Both the position numbers and the translations under genes were made by a program. 64,000 bases of DNA, taken from the NCBI GenBank assembly GCA_014529385.2, contig CM043961.1, forward strand, positions 13,185,978-13,249,977, in the 5' to 3' direction. The notes under the pieces are model-generated. The model saw nothing but the letters and a program-made list of their open reading frames with translations, had not been told where the DNA came from and did no database searches. This document shows positions 1-9,941 of this stretch, one piece after another (the first letter of the stretch is position 1; each line of letters starts with the position of its first letter). This DNA comes from Adiantum capillus-veneris (Eukaryota > Streptophyta > Polypodiopsida > Polypodiales > Pteridaceae).

Positions 1-981
1 GGTCCCGTAGTCAATTTCTCTTTCAATGTCTGAAAGGCAGTCACCTCTGTGGATCCCCACGAGAAAGGGACTCCTTTCTGTGTCAAGATATGCAAAGGGG
101 AAGCAACCTCCGCAAACTTTCGTATGAACCGCCTGTAGTACGAGCACAGTCCCAAGAAGCTTCTAACTTCATGGACATTCTTCAAATCGGGCCACAGGTA
201 TAGTCTCTATCTTGGCCGGATTCATTTGCACTCCTGCTGCTGAGACAATGTGTCCCAAAAAGTGTATCTCTGGTAGGGAAAATTCACTTTTCTTTGCATT
301 AATCACTAACTTGTGATCTCGTAATGCCTGAAAGACCTGAAGTAGATGATCTCTGTGTTCTGCCTCATTCTTGGAGAAAACAATGATGTCGTCAAAGAAA
401 GTGCAACAAATAGTTTGTACTCTCGAAAAATCATGTCCATCATCCGGTTAAATGTCGGAGGAGCATTGGTTAAGCCAAAAGGCATCACCAAAACTCAAAT
501 AACCCAAAAGTAGTCCGAAAGGCTGTCTTGTAGACGTCTCCCGACGCGATTCGGATCTGATGGTATCCACTCTTAGGTCAATCCTGCTAAAGCACGATGA
601 TCCTTGTAACCTGTCGAGTATATCATCGATCCTAGGAATCGGAAATCTGTTCTTGATGGTGATTTTGTTGAGAGCTCTATAACCGATGCACATCCTCCAA
701 GGTCCGTCTTTCTTTAAAACCAACAACACTGGAGAGCAATACGGTGAAGTACTAGGCTGGACAAGACCCTTTTCCAAGAGGTCTTTCACTTGGTTCATAA
801 TCTCTTCATTCTGTGCTCGGCTCACACTGTAAGGTGGCCGGTTCGGTCGTGTGCTTCTAGGTATCAAATCAATGGTATTATCTTCAGGACGAGCATGTGG
901 TAACTCGCCTGGTAGACCCTCTATGAAGCAATCGGCGTGAGAGTGGAGAAAATCTTGGCGTGCTTTATCAAGTTTAGACAT
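1..981 (-). pseudogene. F1 reverse transcriptase fragment (Ty3/Gypsy)
   Basis: Read leftward, this is the pol part of a Ty3/Gypsy element called F1 here. The frame at 981-448 carries the linker and first half of the RT, with motifs such as 'PYCSPVLLV', 'RMCIGYRALNK' (normally 'CIDYRALNK') and 'IPRIDDIL'. It then loses frame near 'FSRIDLR'. The frame at 491-306 resumes with '[19 protein letters not shown]' and loses frame again before the catalytic FxDD motif. Positions 300-1 carry the end of the RT and the RT/RNase H connection. The element runs off the left edge, so its 3' LTR is not visible. At least two frameshifts and the altered 'CIGY' motif make it inactive. The family assignment is firm; the exact break positions are by eye. 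Confidence 0.85.
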
Positions 982-1094
982 ATTTGTCCCCTACTGATCG
1001 CTCAATTCTTTCATAAAGATCGAGTAAACAAACAGACTGGATTTCATTAATTTTGAAATGGCCGAAGCTGATACAATAGGGACAGACTCGCCCT

Positions 1095-1880
1095 TTAGTT
1101 TAATATCAAGTACAGTTGTTCTGCCCTTTCTATAGTCAAAGTCGCTTTTCTCGTCCGATAATCGACCACGGCGTTGTTCTTGTGGTACCAGGGAATCCCT
1201 GAGAGAACATCACAAACCTCCAAAGGCATTTTGAAGAAGTCCTCGTGCCCCAAATACCCCTGACAATGCAACCGAAGTTTGCCAATGACAGGTGTAATGG
1301 CTACATCCCTGCTGGGTGCCGCTAGAACTGCCTCCGCAAGTGGTCCCATCCGATCGGGAGTGATCTCGAGCCGCGCCGCCAATTCCGGTGAAATGAAGTT
1401 GGCCTTGGCTTCTCCATCAAAGAAGATCAGGGTCTCTTGATCTTTCACTTTGCCCCAAGCTCGGCAAAGTTCTGTACTCTCGTCCATGGTGTTGGGATCG
1501 GTACCCACACAATCTGGAACCAGTCCTGTTTTCATCTTGCCTTTTCGTCCACGTTCCTCAGCTGCTCTCGAACTCTCAAGCCTGTCGTCGTCCTTATCAT
1601 TCTATTCTTTGTGTGCCTTTTTAGGGAACTTTGCGGAGATATGTCCATGTTCCCCGCATCCAAAGCACTTCCCCTCCTTGATGATTTCGAGCTCACTCCT
1701 GAGGAGTAAGCTTGGGTCGTGCATCCTTTTTCTCTGGGTTGCTCTTTTTCTTTCTACTTTCATTCCCAGAAGTTTGTTCGGCCTCATCTGTGGGGTAGGT
1801 CAGACTGCTAGAGTGAATGGCAAAGCCCCGCTTCGCATGACTCATCAACTCCTGAATATGGGTTCTCTGCCTAGGACAAA
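1095..1880 (-). pseudogene. F1 gag 3' end (zinc knuckle) and retropepsin
   Basis: Two decayed pieces of F1 lie here. At about 1787-1602 is the nucleocapsid zinc knuckle, 'CFGCGEHGHISAKF', where the last Cys of the C-x2-C-x4-H-x4-C pattern has become Phe. At 1535-1095 is the aspartic protease, recognised by 'FFDGEAKANFIS' and 'CDVLSGIPW', matching the order in intact element A. The catalytic Asp-x-Gly triplet reads DGE, not D[S/T/P]G, so the protease is probably dead. A basic linker continues up to about 1880, where the F1 frame is cut by a foreign plus-strand insertion (G). It continues the gag of 3540-4790 after that insertion. Confidence 0.8.
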
Positions 1881-1884
1881 AAAT

Positions 1885-2710
1885 GGTAACTTTACATTCT
1901 CGTGGCTGTAGACTATATGACTAGGTGGGTGGAAGCACAAAGTGTGGCAAAGGTAAACGAGAGGACAGTGAACAAATTCATCTACACTCACATTTGTTGT
2001 AGATTTTGCACACCTTTGGAGATTGTTTCTGATAATGGTCCAGGGTTTAGAAAGGGCTTGCTCACAGAAGTCTGTAAATAACTTCACATTCTACATCGTC
2101 ACAGTACACCCTACTATCCCCAGTCAAATGGTCTGGTAGAAAAGCTAATGGTGTCATTGCAGGCATCATTAGAAAAATGGTGAGAAACAAGACAAAGTTG
2201 TGGGATGACTTCTTGGATGGTGCCTTGTGGGCGTATCGAACCACATATAGGGAAGCCACGGAGTTTACACCATTTCACTTGGTCTATGGTCAAGAGGTTT
2301 TACAACGAATTGAGCTCAACATTCCAACAATGCGACTTCATGGCAAAGCAGCACAAGATAATCAAGAAGCATGGATGGATCGACTTCTTACCTTAGCTGA
2401 GCTTGAGTGGAAAAGAGAAGCAGCATACGAGTGCTACAAGAGGAAAGCTACGCAGGCGAAAGAAAAGCTCGACAAGAAACTAAAGGACAAAGGCATCAAT
2501 GAAGGAGATCTTGTGCTAAGGTATGACAATCGACTCGATAATCGTTTTGATGCCAAATTTGAAACTAGATGGCAGGGGCTATACATAGTTAAGAAGGATT
2601 TCAATTCAAGTTATTATCAACTTATGGACTTGAATGGGAAAGAGCACTCTAGGAAGGTAAATGGTTATCGCTTGAAGCCCTATTTGAGTCTCCTTCTACC
2701 AAAGGATCCA
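1885..2710 (+). pseudogene. G: Tat/Athila-type integrase fragment
   Basis: Plus-strand remains of a non-chromodomain Ty3/Gypsy integrase. From about 1905 the core reads 'DYMTRWVEAQSVAK' and 'EIVSDNGPGFR', then 'STPYYPQSNGLVEK'. A stop at about 2080 and others break it. The longest open stretch (2177-2890) carries 'ALWAYRTTYREATEFTPFHLVYG' and an integrase C-terminal region with 'RWQGLYIV' and 'RKVNGYRLKPY'. These motifs are typical of the Tat/Athila branch rather than of the chromoviruses that dominate the window. No gag or RT of this element is present, so the 5' part is missing. It sits inside the gag of F1, in the opposite orientation. Confidence 0.75.
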
Positions 2711-2890
2711 CCAAAGATCTGTCAAAGGACAGCTGTCTCATGTAAGTATTGTTACATGAAGCATGAGTGTAACTCCAGCCAAAATTCTGAGGGGCCAAAC
2801 AATGAAGAGCTAAGGACTCTGAAGCACTCTCTTTGGAAAAGATGCTTTATGATGGTACATGAATATACCATCATCCTAGGGGAGGGCTAA

Positions 2891-3073
2891 TGATAGCCGT
2901 TTTTCGGCTCTCTGTAATTGCCATAGTGAGTTAACCCACCCTACCAAAATCATTCAAACACTGTGGCTATCCCTACCATTTCACTATACATAGGCGTGTG
3001 TGAGTTAGGGGACTTTCCCGATATTTTCTTAAAAAACCCTCAATTAGCTAGTCACTGGAATAGTTGAGCCAAA

Positions 3074-3144
<71 letters not shown>

Positions 3145-3530
3145 GGCCCATTTATGTGTAAATATTTCATTGTATATAGAGCCTAAATAAAAGGAATTTT
3201 CATAATTATTTTGGTTTTTATTTAAATATTTTTACCTAAGGTGTGTTATTTATGCTATGTACATTGACTCATCATTACCACATTTTTTCTTATCATTTTG
3301 CATACTATTTATTCTATATAAAAATAATTTCATGCAAGCTTCTCTTATTTTTGGTGTAACTCCATCCCAACAAAAATCCAAAAAACTAGTTTTATTTATG
3401 TGTATATTTTTTCACTATTGTGATTTTTTTCCTTTCTACATCTATTCTCTATTACTTCTCATAAATTAGAACACCAAAAATATTCATCTTTTTATGGTGG
3501 ACTTATAATGAGAGATTTATTTTGACCCCT
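2891..3530 (+). mobile_element. G: putative 3' LTR region, AT-rich
   Basis: After the integrase fragment a purine run at about 2879-2888 (AGGGGAGGG) looks like a polypurine tract, and the following TGATAGCCG could be the LTR start. The LTR end was not found. The region includes a long TA tract and AT-rich sequence up to the point, near 3535, where F1 gag resumes. Boundaries are approximate. Confidence 0.45.
3079..3141. repeat. (TA)n microsatellite
   Basis: An almost perfect run of TA dinucleotides of about 31 units inside the G LTR-like region. Confidence 0.97.
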
Positions 3531-3539
3531 TTATATTTT

Positions 3540-4790
3540 TTTCGCTGACTTCTGCTCCAAGCAGTGATCTCGGATCTTTGTAGGTAGACCCAAGGTAAAC
3601 CGCTCAATCTGTTCTCTGAACGAGATCTTCTTGAATGAAGAGGTGGGTAGAAAAGAGCTCCAGAATCTTTCACAGTAAGCATTGATTGTATCTTTCTTGG
3701 TCATCCGAAGATGGTTCCAAGTAGCTCGTATATCTCGTTCATACTCTTGCATCAACCAAGAAGAAATAAAAAGCTCCTTAAATTTCAGCCATTTAACTTG
3801 CGCAGTCTTGTTTAAAAGAGGCGTGGACCACCAAGTGCGAGCATTTCCCTTAAAGTAAGAGGCAACTCTCCGAATCTTGGAGTGCTCTCAATAGCGTCCT
3901 CCTACGAAAGCGATGTCAAACTGCTGTATAAAAGACAAAGCCTTCGAAGCATCTGAGTATCTTGAAAATGTATCAAACTTGATCGAGTGGCCACCTTCCT
4001 TAAACTCTCGGACTTTCTTGCTTTTATCTTTGAGAAAGTCATACTGGTTGGCTTTGTAAAAATTCTTCTTGTTCGCATAAAAGTTTCTGTCATCAAAATC
4101 TGAGCTGTCTGTAGACGAGTCCTCAGTAGAACTGTTAGTCTCTAGGCGAGATTTAGCCTTCTTTGCCTTTTTCTTGCCCTTTCCGAAGCTTTGTTTCTTG
4201 CTTCGCTTTTTACCTTTTCTGTCTTCTTCGCTCGAATATGAAGAGCTAGAAGAACTGTGAGAAGAAGAAGAAGAAAAACTTGGTACTCCTTCAAAGTGAA
4301 CACACTTCTTCTGTTTCTTTGCTTTGTCAAATGTCGACTGACGACCCAAATATCTTGGGAAGTCAGTGCTTTTCTTCTGCTTTTTGCCGTGCTTTTTGGC
4401 TTTCTTTTGCGCGTCAAAAAGCTGAGCAATCCGTGCATCAACCACCTCTTGTAATTCCTTCTTTGAATACTGTTTGTGATCAGAAGGTTTCTTGAGAGCT
4501 TTGGGGTGGTGTAGTGGTTTTCTGTCATTGCACATGCACATCCTGAAAAGAAGTCTTGCTCATATATTTTGCCAATTTCGGATCCTTCGCAAAACTGAGC
4601 ATTATCTTTGTTGCATCGCCGATCAATTGACGACGCTTCATCTCTCTTTACTCCGCCTGAGTAGGCCGAGGCGGGCCATACTCTCTGCCGGAATCTTCGT
4701 TGTGATCCTTGCCCACATCTCCAGATGTAGAGGGAGTCGACCGATCCTTGCGTGAAGCCATAAGTGCCGCGAAAAGAATTGGGGATCTGA
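3540..4790 (-). pseudogene. F1 gag (5' part)
   Basis: Minus-strand Gag of F1. The start lies near 4760 with 'MASRKDRSTPSTSG'. After a frame change the 217-codon frame 4541-3888 carries a lysine-rich segment, a long serine run near 4260-4190 and the capsid motif 'SKALSFIQQFDIAF', equivalent to 'KKALSFLQQFDKAY' in element A and '[14 protein letters not shown]' in D. A further frame change leads to 3755-3531 with the capsid C-terminal helices ('INAYCERFWSSFLP', 'ERFTLGLPTKIRDHC'). There it is cut by insertion G and resumes near 1880. Gag forms the virus-like particle and binds the element RNA. Several frameshifts make this copy defective. Confidence 0.8.
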
Positions 4791-4822
4791 TTTCTCGTAA
4801 AAAATAAAATAAAATCGGCCGT

Positions 4823-4834
4823 GCTCTGATACCA
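4823..4834 (-). promoter_or_regulatory. F1 primer-binding site (tRNA-iMet)
   Basis: Read on the minus strand the 12 bases are TGGTATCAGAGC, complementary to the 3' end of plant initiator tRNA-Met, one base inside the LTR edge. This primes minus-strand DNA synthesis and fixes the orientation of F1. Confidence 0.85.
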
Positions 4835-5152
4835 CTGTAACAGACTTGGACACTCCAAGCCAAGAATCAATCGCGACAACACCGAATAACCACTTCAAAA
4901 CAATTCACAGATCACAATAGATTTGCGTTGGCTCGGCGGAGTTCCGTGCCTAGATATATTGGCCCCAAAGACTGGCACCCCTTTCGGTATTCCTTTATGT
5001 ATTAAAATCAATGTCAGAGTACAAAGAGCGGTTAGGGTTTCACTCTCAGCCTCTGCGTCTAGATGCTCTGAGAAGTGAGCCCTAAACCACTAATTTAAAG
5101 GTTATAAGGGATGCCCAAAAGCAGAGCCCCAAAAGCCTTCAGTTCGTAAGCA

Positions 5153-5156
<4 letters not shown>

Positions 5157-5187
<31 letters not shown>
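5157..5187. repeat. (CT)n microsatellite in F1 LTR
   Basis: About 15 CT units; purine (GA)n on the coding strand of the LTR. Confidence 0.95.
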
Positions 5188-5190
<3 letters not shown>

Positions 5191-5344
5191 AGAGCAAGGA
5201 AAATAAAGCAAATTCTCTCTCCCTCTCTCCACTTTCTCTTGCGTAGCAAAAAGCTGCCAATTTGCGTCGCTAGAAAAGGGAAAAAGCATCTCCGTGATTT
5301 CCGGGAATCCGTACACTGTTGCCACATGGCACTGGCGCCTGCTT

Positions 5345-5467
5345 TTAGGGTTTCTAGTCACTTAGGGTTTCAGCCAGCAGTTAGGGTTAGGGTTTTAAAA
5401 ATTAGGGTTTTTGCAAAATTAGGGTTTGCAGGAATTTTAGGGTTTCTTGCAGAAATTAGGGTTTTTG
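5345..5467 (-). promoter_or_regulatory. Telo-box cluster in F1 U3
   Basis: Eight TTAGGG cores occur in about 125 bp, seven of them as TTAGGGTTT (AAACCCTAA on the LTR sense strand). AAACCCTA is a known plant promoter element, the telo-box. The spacing is irregular and other bases intervene, so this is not a telomeric tract. Confidence 0.7.
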
Positions 5468-5597
5468 CTGTCGGTAGCCACGTCATCACTTTGTGACATT
5501 GGTTCTTAGAGTCAGTGTCTATTGAACTGATTTATGGCTTATGCCTGATTTTGCAGGCGTAATCGAGGGCGATTACAATTCTTTCAAGAAGGGGATA

Positions 5598-6112
5598 TGT
5601 CACAAAATGATGACGCGACAAAACTGCCCGGACACACACACCTGGCTGACAAGCTGCACGGACAACATGACACGTGACAGATTGTACGGATTTTCGCTTT
5701 TCACGCTAGTTGTTGCCGTGGCAAGGTTGTACAAATTTCCGCAATCTGCGTTGATCCTTTTTGGCAGTTTTTGAAGACCAGTTGCTTTTGGGACAGTTTG
5801 CTTTTGAGTTTAACTACTTTTGGGGCTCTGCTTTTGGCATCCCTTGTAAGAATAAAAGGAGCCCAAGGACCTCACTCTTCAGAGCCTCTAGATGCAGAGT
5901 CTGATAGCCGAGGACCCGCGGGAGTTGTACTTTCGTCAAGCGTTAATATAAAAGAAATACCGAAAGGAGTGCCAGTCTTCGGGGCCAATCTCTTTGGGCA
6001 CGGAACTACGTCGAGCGGTGTCGACTCAAGTATTTAAAGTTGTGAAGTATTTTAAGTGATTTACTCATGTGTCGTGTCGGATTTCCGACTTTGAGTGACC
6101 AAGCCTGTGACA
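5598..6112 (+). mobile_element. F2 LTR (3' LTR of an older related element)
   Basis: 515 bp from TGTCACAAAA to CCTGTGACA, preceded by a purine run AAGAAGGGGATA (5586-5597) that looks like a polypurine tract. This makes it a 3' LTR in plus orientation. It resembles F1 in its first bases (TGTCACAAA.TGATGACG) and in the shared block at 5947-5988, but the two lie in opposite orientation. Only about 100 bp of F2 internal sequence (5499-5597) remains, because F1 ends at 5498. Confidence 0.7.
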
Positions 6113-6380
6113 TTCTCCACGGTGCAGTACCTCCTCAGGGCAGCTCTTCACAGGCCTTGTAGTAGCAGGTTTCTTTGACCGAGATCTAGATCCACATCTA
6201 GATCTAGCCAGGGGGAGATGCACCAAATCTATGCTCTCAGAGCATGTCGAAGGTGATGCACATGTGGAGACCGTGTCAGTGGTCTCGTGTGCAGAACATT
6301 GGTAGTGTCAGTAGCACTCGTAGTTGTGTGCATCTCGTGTCTATCCATTGGGCATGACAGTTCTATGCCGGACCACCCTT
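6113..6380. other. Unassigned spacer
   Basis: 268 bp between F2 and B1. It holds a short palindromic AGATCTAGATC.. stretch near 6181-6205 and no recognisable gene. Confidence 0.6.
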
Positions 6381-7366
6381 TGTCACGTGACACATCCCAA
6401 CCCTATGTGTCCGTGGACAAGCTACACCACAACAGGGTTCAGTCAGTCCAGTCAGTTTAGATTTAGCAGTGGTCTGGCACTTTTGTGAGTCTATTCGTAG
6501 ACCGTGCATGCCTAGTCACTTAGCATAGATGCATATCCTCCGGTTGCACACAGCATGATTATCAGTCCGGGGAATTTTCCAATGCATTTAGCCTATTTTT
6601 CCTATTTTTGGTTATTTTCACTTATTATTTTTAAGTGACTTTCCAACAAAACTAGGTAGGGCAATTTTGCTAAGTTAATATGTAAGCAAACCCAAGTTAG
6701 CACTTTCTGGCAGAAGAGGCAGCAGGAGCACATGCTCAACAGGCACCTTCTCAGCAGGACCCAGCAAGAACCTTGGCGTTTTCCATTGCCGTCACCGCCA
6801 ACATCATTCAAGACCTAGCGCCATACTCTTCATCCCTTGGCGTTTCCTCCCCCAGCAAGACCATCGCCATCAATTCCCCTGCTTGGCGTTTTCCCCTACC
6901 CAAAGGCAGCCCTTCCCCTAGCGTTTACTAACGCTAGCAACCTCTGCAAGTTCTCAGCGTTTTCAGCCCAAAAACGCCAGCAATGACCTACAAATTCTCA
7001 GCGTTTTCAGCCAGCGACATCAGCCCTAAAAACGCAGATCTTCAGCATTGAAAAACGCAGATTTTCAGCAGATGAAATCGCAGCAGATTCAGCCCATTGG
7101 TTGCAGAAGTTTCCCCAATTTCAGCCCATAAAAACGCAGCCAAAACAGTCATTTTCAGCCACCGAAACAGTCTCGAATTTCAGCAGATAGAAGACCACAG
7201 ATTTCAGCGATCAACTCGTCGTCGTCATCACCGTCGTCGTCATCGGCATAGTCCAAGTTGCATCAGTCCATTGCATTCGTATTGTACCACCTTGTGCAAT
7301 CAAAAAGTAGACCACTCTCGCCGACGAGAGTGGGGCCTTTGGAGGACGGTTTTACGTCGTCTCTGG
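6381..7366 (+). mobile_element. B1 5' LTR, first part
   Basis: The LTR starts TGTCACGTGACACATC (palindromic GTCACGTGAC) and is broken at 7366 by the A' insertion. It resumes at 11653-11851, ending CCTAACA. Without the insertion it is about 1185 bp. It matches 16774-17899, 33137-34229 and 43896-45023. The part from about 6950 to 7210 has many CGTTTT/AAAACG motifs set in 'TTTCAGCC' repeats. Confidence 0.9.
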
Positions 7367-9068
7367 TGAAACCGGCTAGTAGGGCGGTAGGCGTTGGCTT
7401 TCACCCGAAATTCTTTACTTAAAACACACACACAGAGCACTTTGCAAAGGAGACCTGTAACGGGAATTAACACTTAATCACACACACGGCTCGGAAGCTA
7501 GAATGCTCCGAGCAGACGCCGACAACCTGTAGGCCCCAAAATTGGCGCCCCTTTCGGTATTTCTTTATTCTTTAGGAGGGTAAATTAGGTAAGGTCCTGG
7601 GAATCCTTCACGTGTATTCACCTAGATACCATTTGATTTGGCCAAATTTCGGCAGCATAACAGCCCCAAAACTTGCGCGAAACCAATTCCCCTGCTGGAA
7701 CTCACTTGCACTGGCGTATACCCTCTGATTCCTGCCCAAAAACAGTAAATTCAGCACGTTGTATTTACTGGTTTTTGCCCTGTTTTCAGCCCCAAACAGT
7801 CCCCTTACTGCCCTCTGCCAGTGGGGCACGATTCCCAAGTGTTCTGGCGTCCGTATGGCTGAAAAACAGTCAAATTACAGCGCATACACAGCGCTGATTT
7901 TGCACCTGTACGGTGAGGTTATGACCCTCACCAGTGCCTGCTTTGGAGTAGCAGTTAGCTACCCTTGTTCCTGCTCAAGGAGGCTCTTGCCTCAGCACGA
8001 AAGCATGAACCCACACAGTTGTACATAAGTCAAATGAGGAGCCCTCTTGTGGGGCATCACATAACTGCACGTAGGGGAAAGAAAGAGCAGTGTGTATTGT
8101 GCAGGGCATCACTCCTAGCACCACACTGTACATGAGAGGGAAAAGAAGCACTCCATAGCTCTTAACCTGTGACAGACTCTCAATGAAGCATCCTCCCAGC
8201 ATAAATCGAGCGCCCTCTCTTCTGCCCTTGACCTGTAATGCATCTGTGAACAAATAGATGCGAAAAGGAGAAGATTTCCATGGCTGCCAAAACCTGCGTA
8301 TCGCTGAAAACGCAGCAAAACAGCCCTATAAACACGCATCTGATGCCTTCCAATGTTGAAAATGAGCTCCTCGAACCTAGGCAAAGTCATGGGAAGCTCA
8401 GAAATGGAGAGAAATGGCTGAAAATCAAAGTTAACAGCCTCCAAAACTGCTCCCAAAAGTCAATTACGGGTTCTGTTCTCTCAGACTTGGTAAATTGACC
8501 AAAAAGTGCCACTTGGCACTCATACATGCAATTTCCCCGCATTGGGCTTCCTGCTTAAAAATCTCTCAAATGGTGCATCAGTTGACTTTGCAGCAGAGTA
8601 CTAAAATGTTTCCCTTGTCATACCGGAGGTAATGACGCGAACACATTTCACGACCCAAAATAGCAGTTCCCTAAATTTTAGGAAATTTCCATTGCACTCT
8701 CACTGGTCATCTGACCATCTATCCTCATTGGGACCACATCCAAAAGTGCAATGTGGCCCAACTGTCGGATACTTTCTGTTGGTGATCCCACCTTGATCTT
8801 ATGCCTTTATTGAGTTCACTTCCTAGTATCCACCAACTTGCTAAGTGCAACGGGGGGACCTACATGATCTTGCTCTGAGCCTAGACATCCTCTTACTTTA
8901 CGAATTCCAGTGCCGACCAACTTCTCGTCTGCGGGTGAAACTACCGTTCACATTGGCCATACAATGTCCGACCATTTGCAACTTCAAAAAGAGGGTCTCG
9001 AAAATTAAACAAAAATCATTGGAAAGAAACCAACAACTAAGGTTAGCAGTTGCCACGTCCTCATGACG
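7367..9068 (-). repeat. A' 3' LTR (left copy)
   Basis: Starts TGAAACCGG on the plus strand. The right edge reads CATGACG, where the other copy has CGTGACA, so its terminal TG (minus strand) has mutated. Contains the shared LTR block at 7531-7573. Confidence 0.85.
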
Positions 9069-9356
9069 TACCCCCCTCTTGAAATCGCAAACGTCCTCGA
9101 TTGCATACCATAAATACATGCCACTGATGATCTTGTGTTGTTAGCACTCTTTTATCATCGCATGTATCCGCAAGAAAGACTGTCAAAACATGTGTACAAA
9201 TGACTTAATGAGGCCTTCATACTTTTGTCAAACTGTACACTGCTGTTGCACTCAATCCATGAGTACATTTGATGTGCTAGCTCTATCATTACCCCTCCTT
9301 TGCAGACATTGAGTTGGGGCATACGTAGGCTGTAACCCAAAGGCCTCAAGGTAAAG

Positions 9357-9844
9357 CTACAATACATTTGGTGACTCTGACAGTTCATGCTCTTCCATCG
9401 ACTTTACATCCATAGGCGGATAGGTCTTGAACTTCACCACATAGCATCTTGCAACCTGTCCCTTAACTTTTACGTGTTGCAAAAGGCTCTTGTTTCTGCA
9501 AACGAGCATAATTCCACAACACTGACGTACCACCCACAACCAAGGAAGCTCAAATTTCAAGATGATTTACCAATGCGTCATAGAATCCAAGCAATCGCCT
9601 CAAAGAATCGGCAAGCAGCGTGTCACGTGGCAAACCCACATCACTTCCGCAGGAGATCTAGTGGCCAATCTACCACCGTGAGACCTCTCCCTATCTCATC
9701 TTGGTTCATACTTGCAAACCCTAAACACGCAGCAGAAAATCAGCCCTAATTTGACCACTTTTTAGCAAGGTGTACATGCGGAATTTCATGTCTGTCCTGT
9801 GAAGAGGAAACCTCTTCCATAATGCCCTTCACTTTGTCGGCCAT
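9357..9844 (-). pseudogene. A' residual Gag start and chromodomain scrap
   Basis: The minus frame 9844-9746 begins 'MADKVKGIMEEVSSSQ', matching the Gag start of element A ('MADRPDDVTEEVSSSQ'), and stops after 32 codons. About 185 bp further on, 9500-9357 reads 'KVKGQVARCYVVKFKTYPPMD', the chromodomain at the end of the A polyprotein. The Trp of the 'KWMEE' motif is a Ser here. Almost all of gag, PR, RT, RNase H and integrase between these points is missing. The copy therefore keeps only ends and cis signals. Confidence 0.8.
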
Positions 9845-9941
9845 AGTGTAATCCCACGTTCCTGCACTCTGTGTCTTTACCCAAAACAACCGAGGCTCAC
9901 TCTTTGAGGAAAAAGTGATTGATATGCCGGCAATGGAACCA

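Larger units (their letters stand above)
4836..5498 (-). mobile_element. F1 5' LTR
   Basis: 663 bp bounded by TG...CA (TGTAACAG on the plus strand at 4836; TGTGACA ending at 5498). The PBS lies immediately on the gag side. On its own (minus) strand, the U3 begins with a telo-box cluster (5467-5345), followed by a GA/CT run and then the block shared with other LTR families at 5003-4960. Its mate LTR is outside the window. Confidence 0.8.

Noticed and set aside
5345-5467. Interstitial telomere
   Set aside because: TTAGGG cores are irregularly spaced with other bases between them and lie inside an LTR; telo-box cluster fits better.
6181-6205. Regulatory palindrome AGATCTAGATC
   Set aside because: A single short palindrome in unassigned DNA with no linked gene.
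7097-7369. Small basic protein (Arg/His-rich) on the plus strand
   Set aside because: It lies within the B LTR, is repeated with every LTR copy and is cut by A'; translation of repeat DNA.
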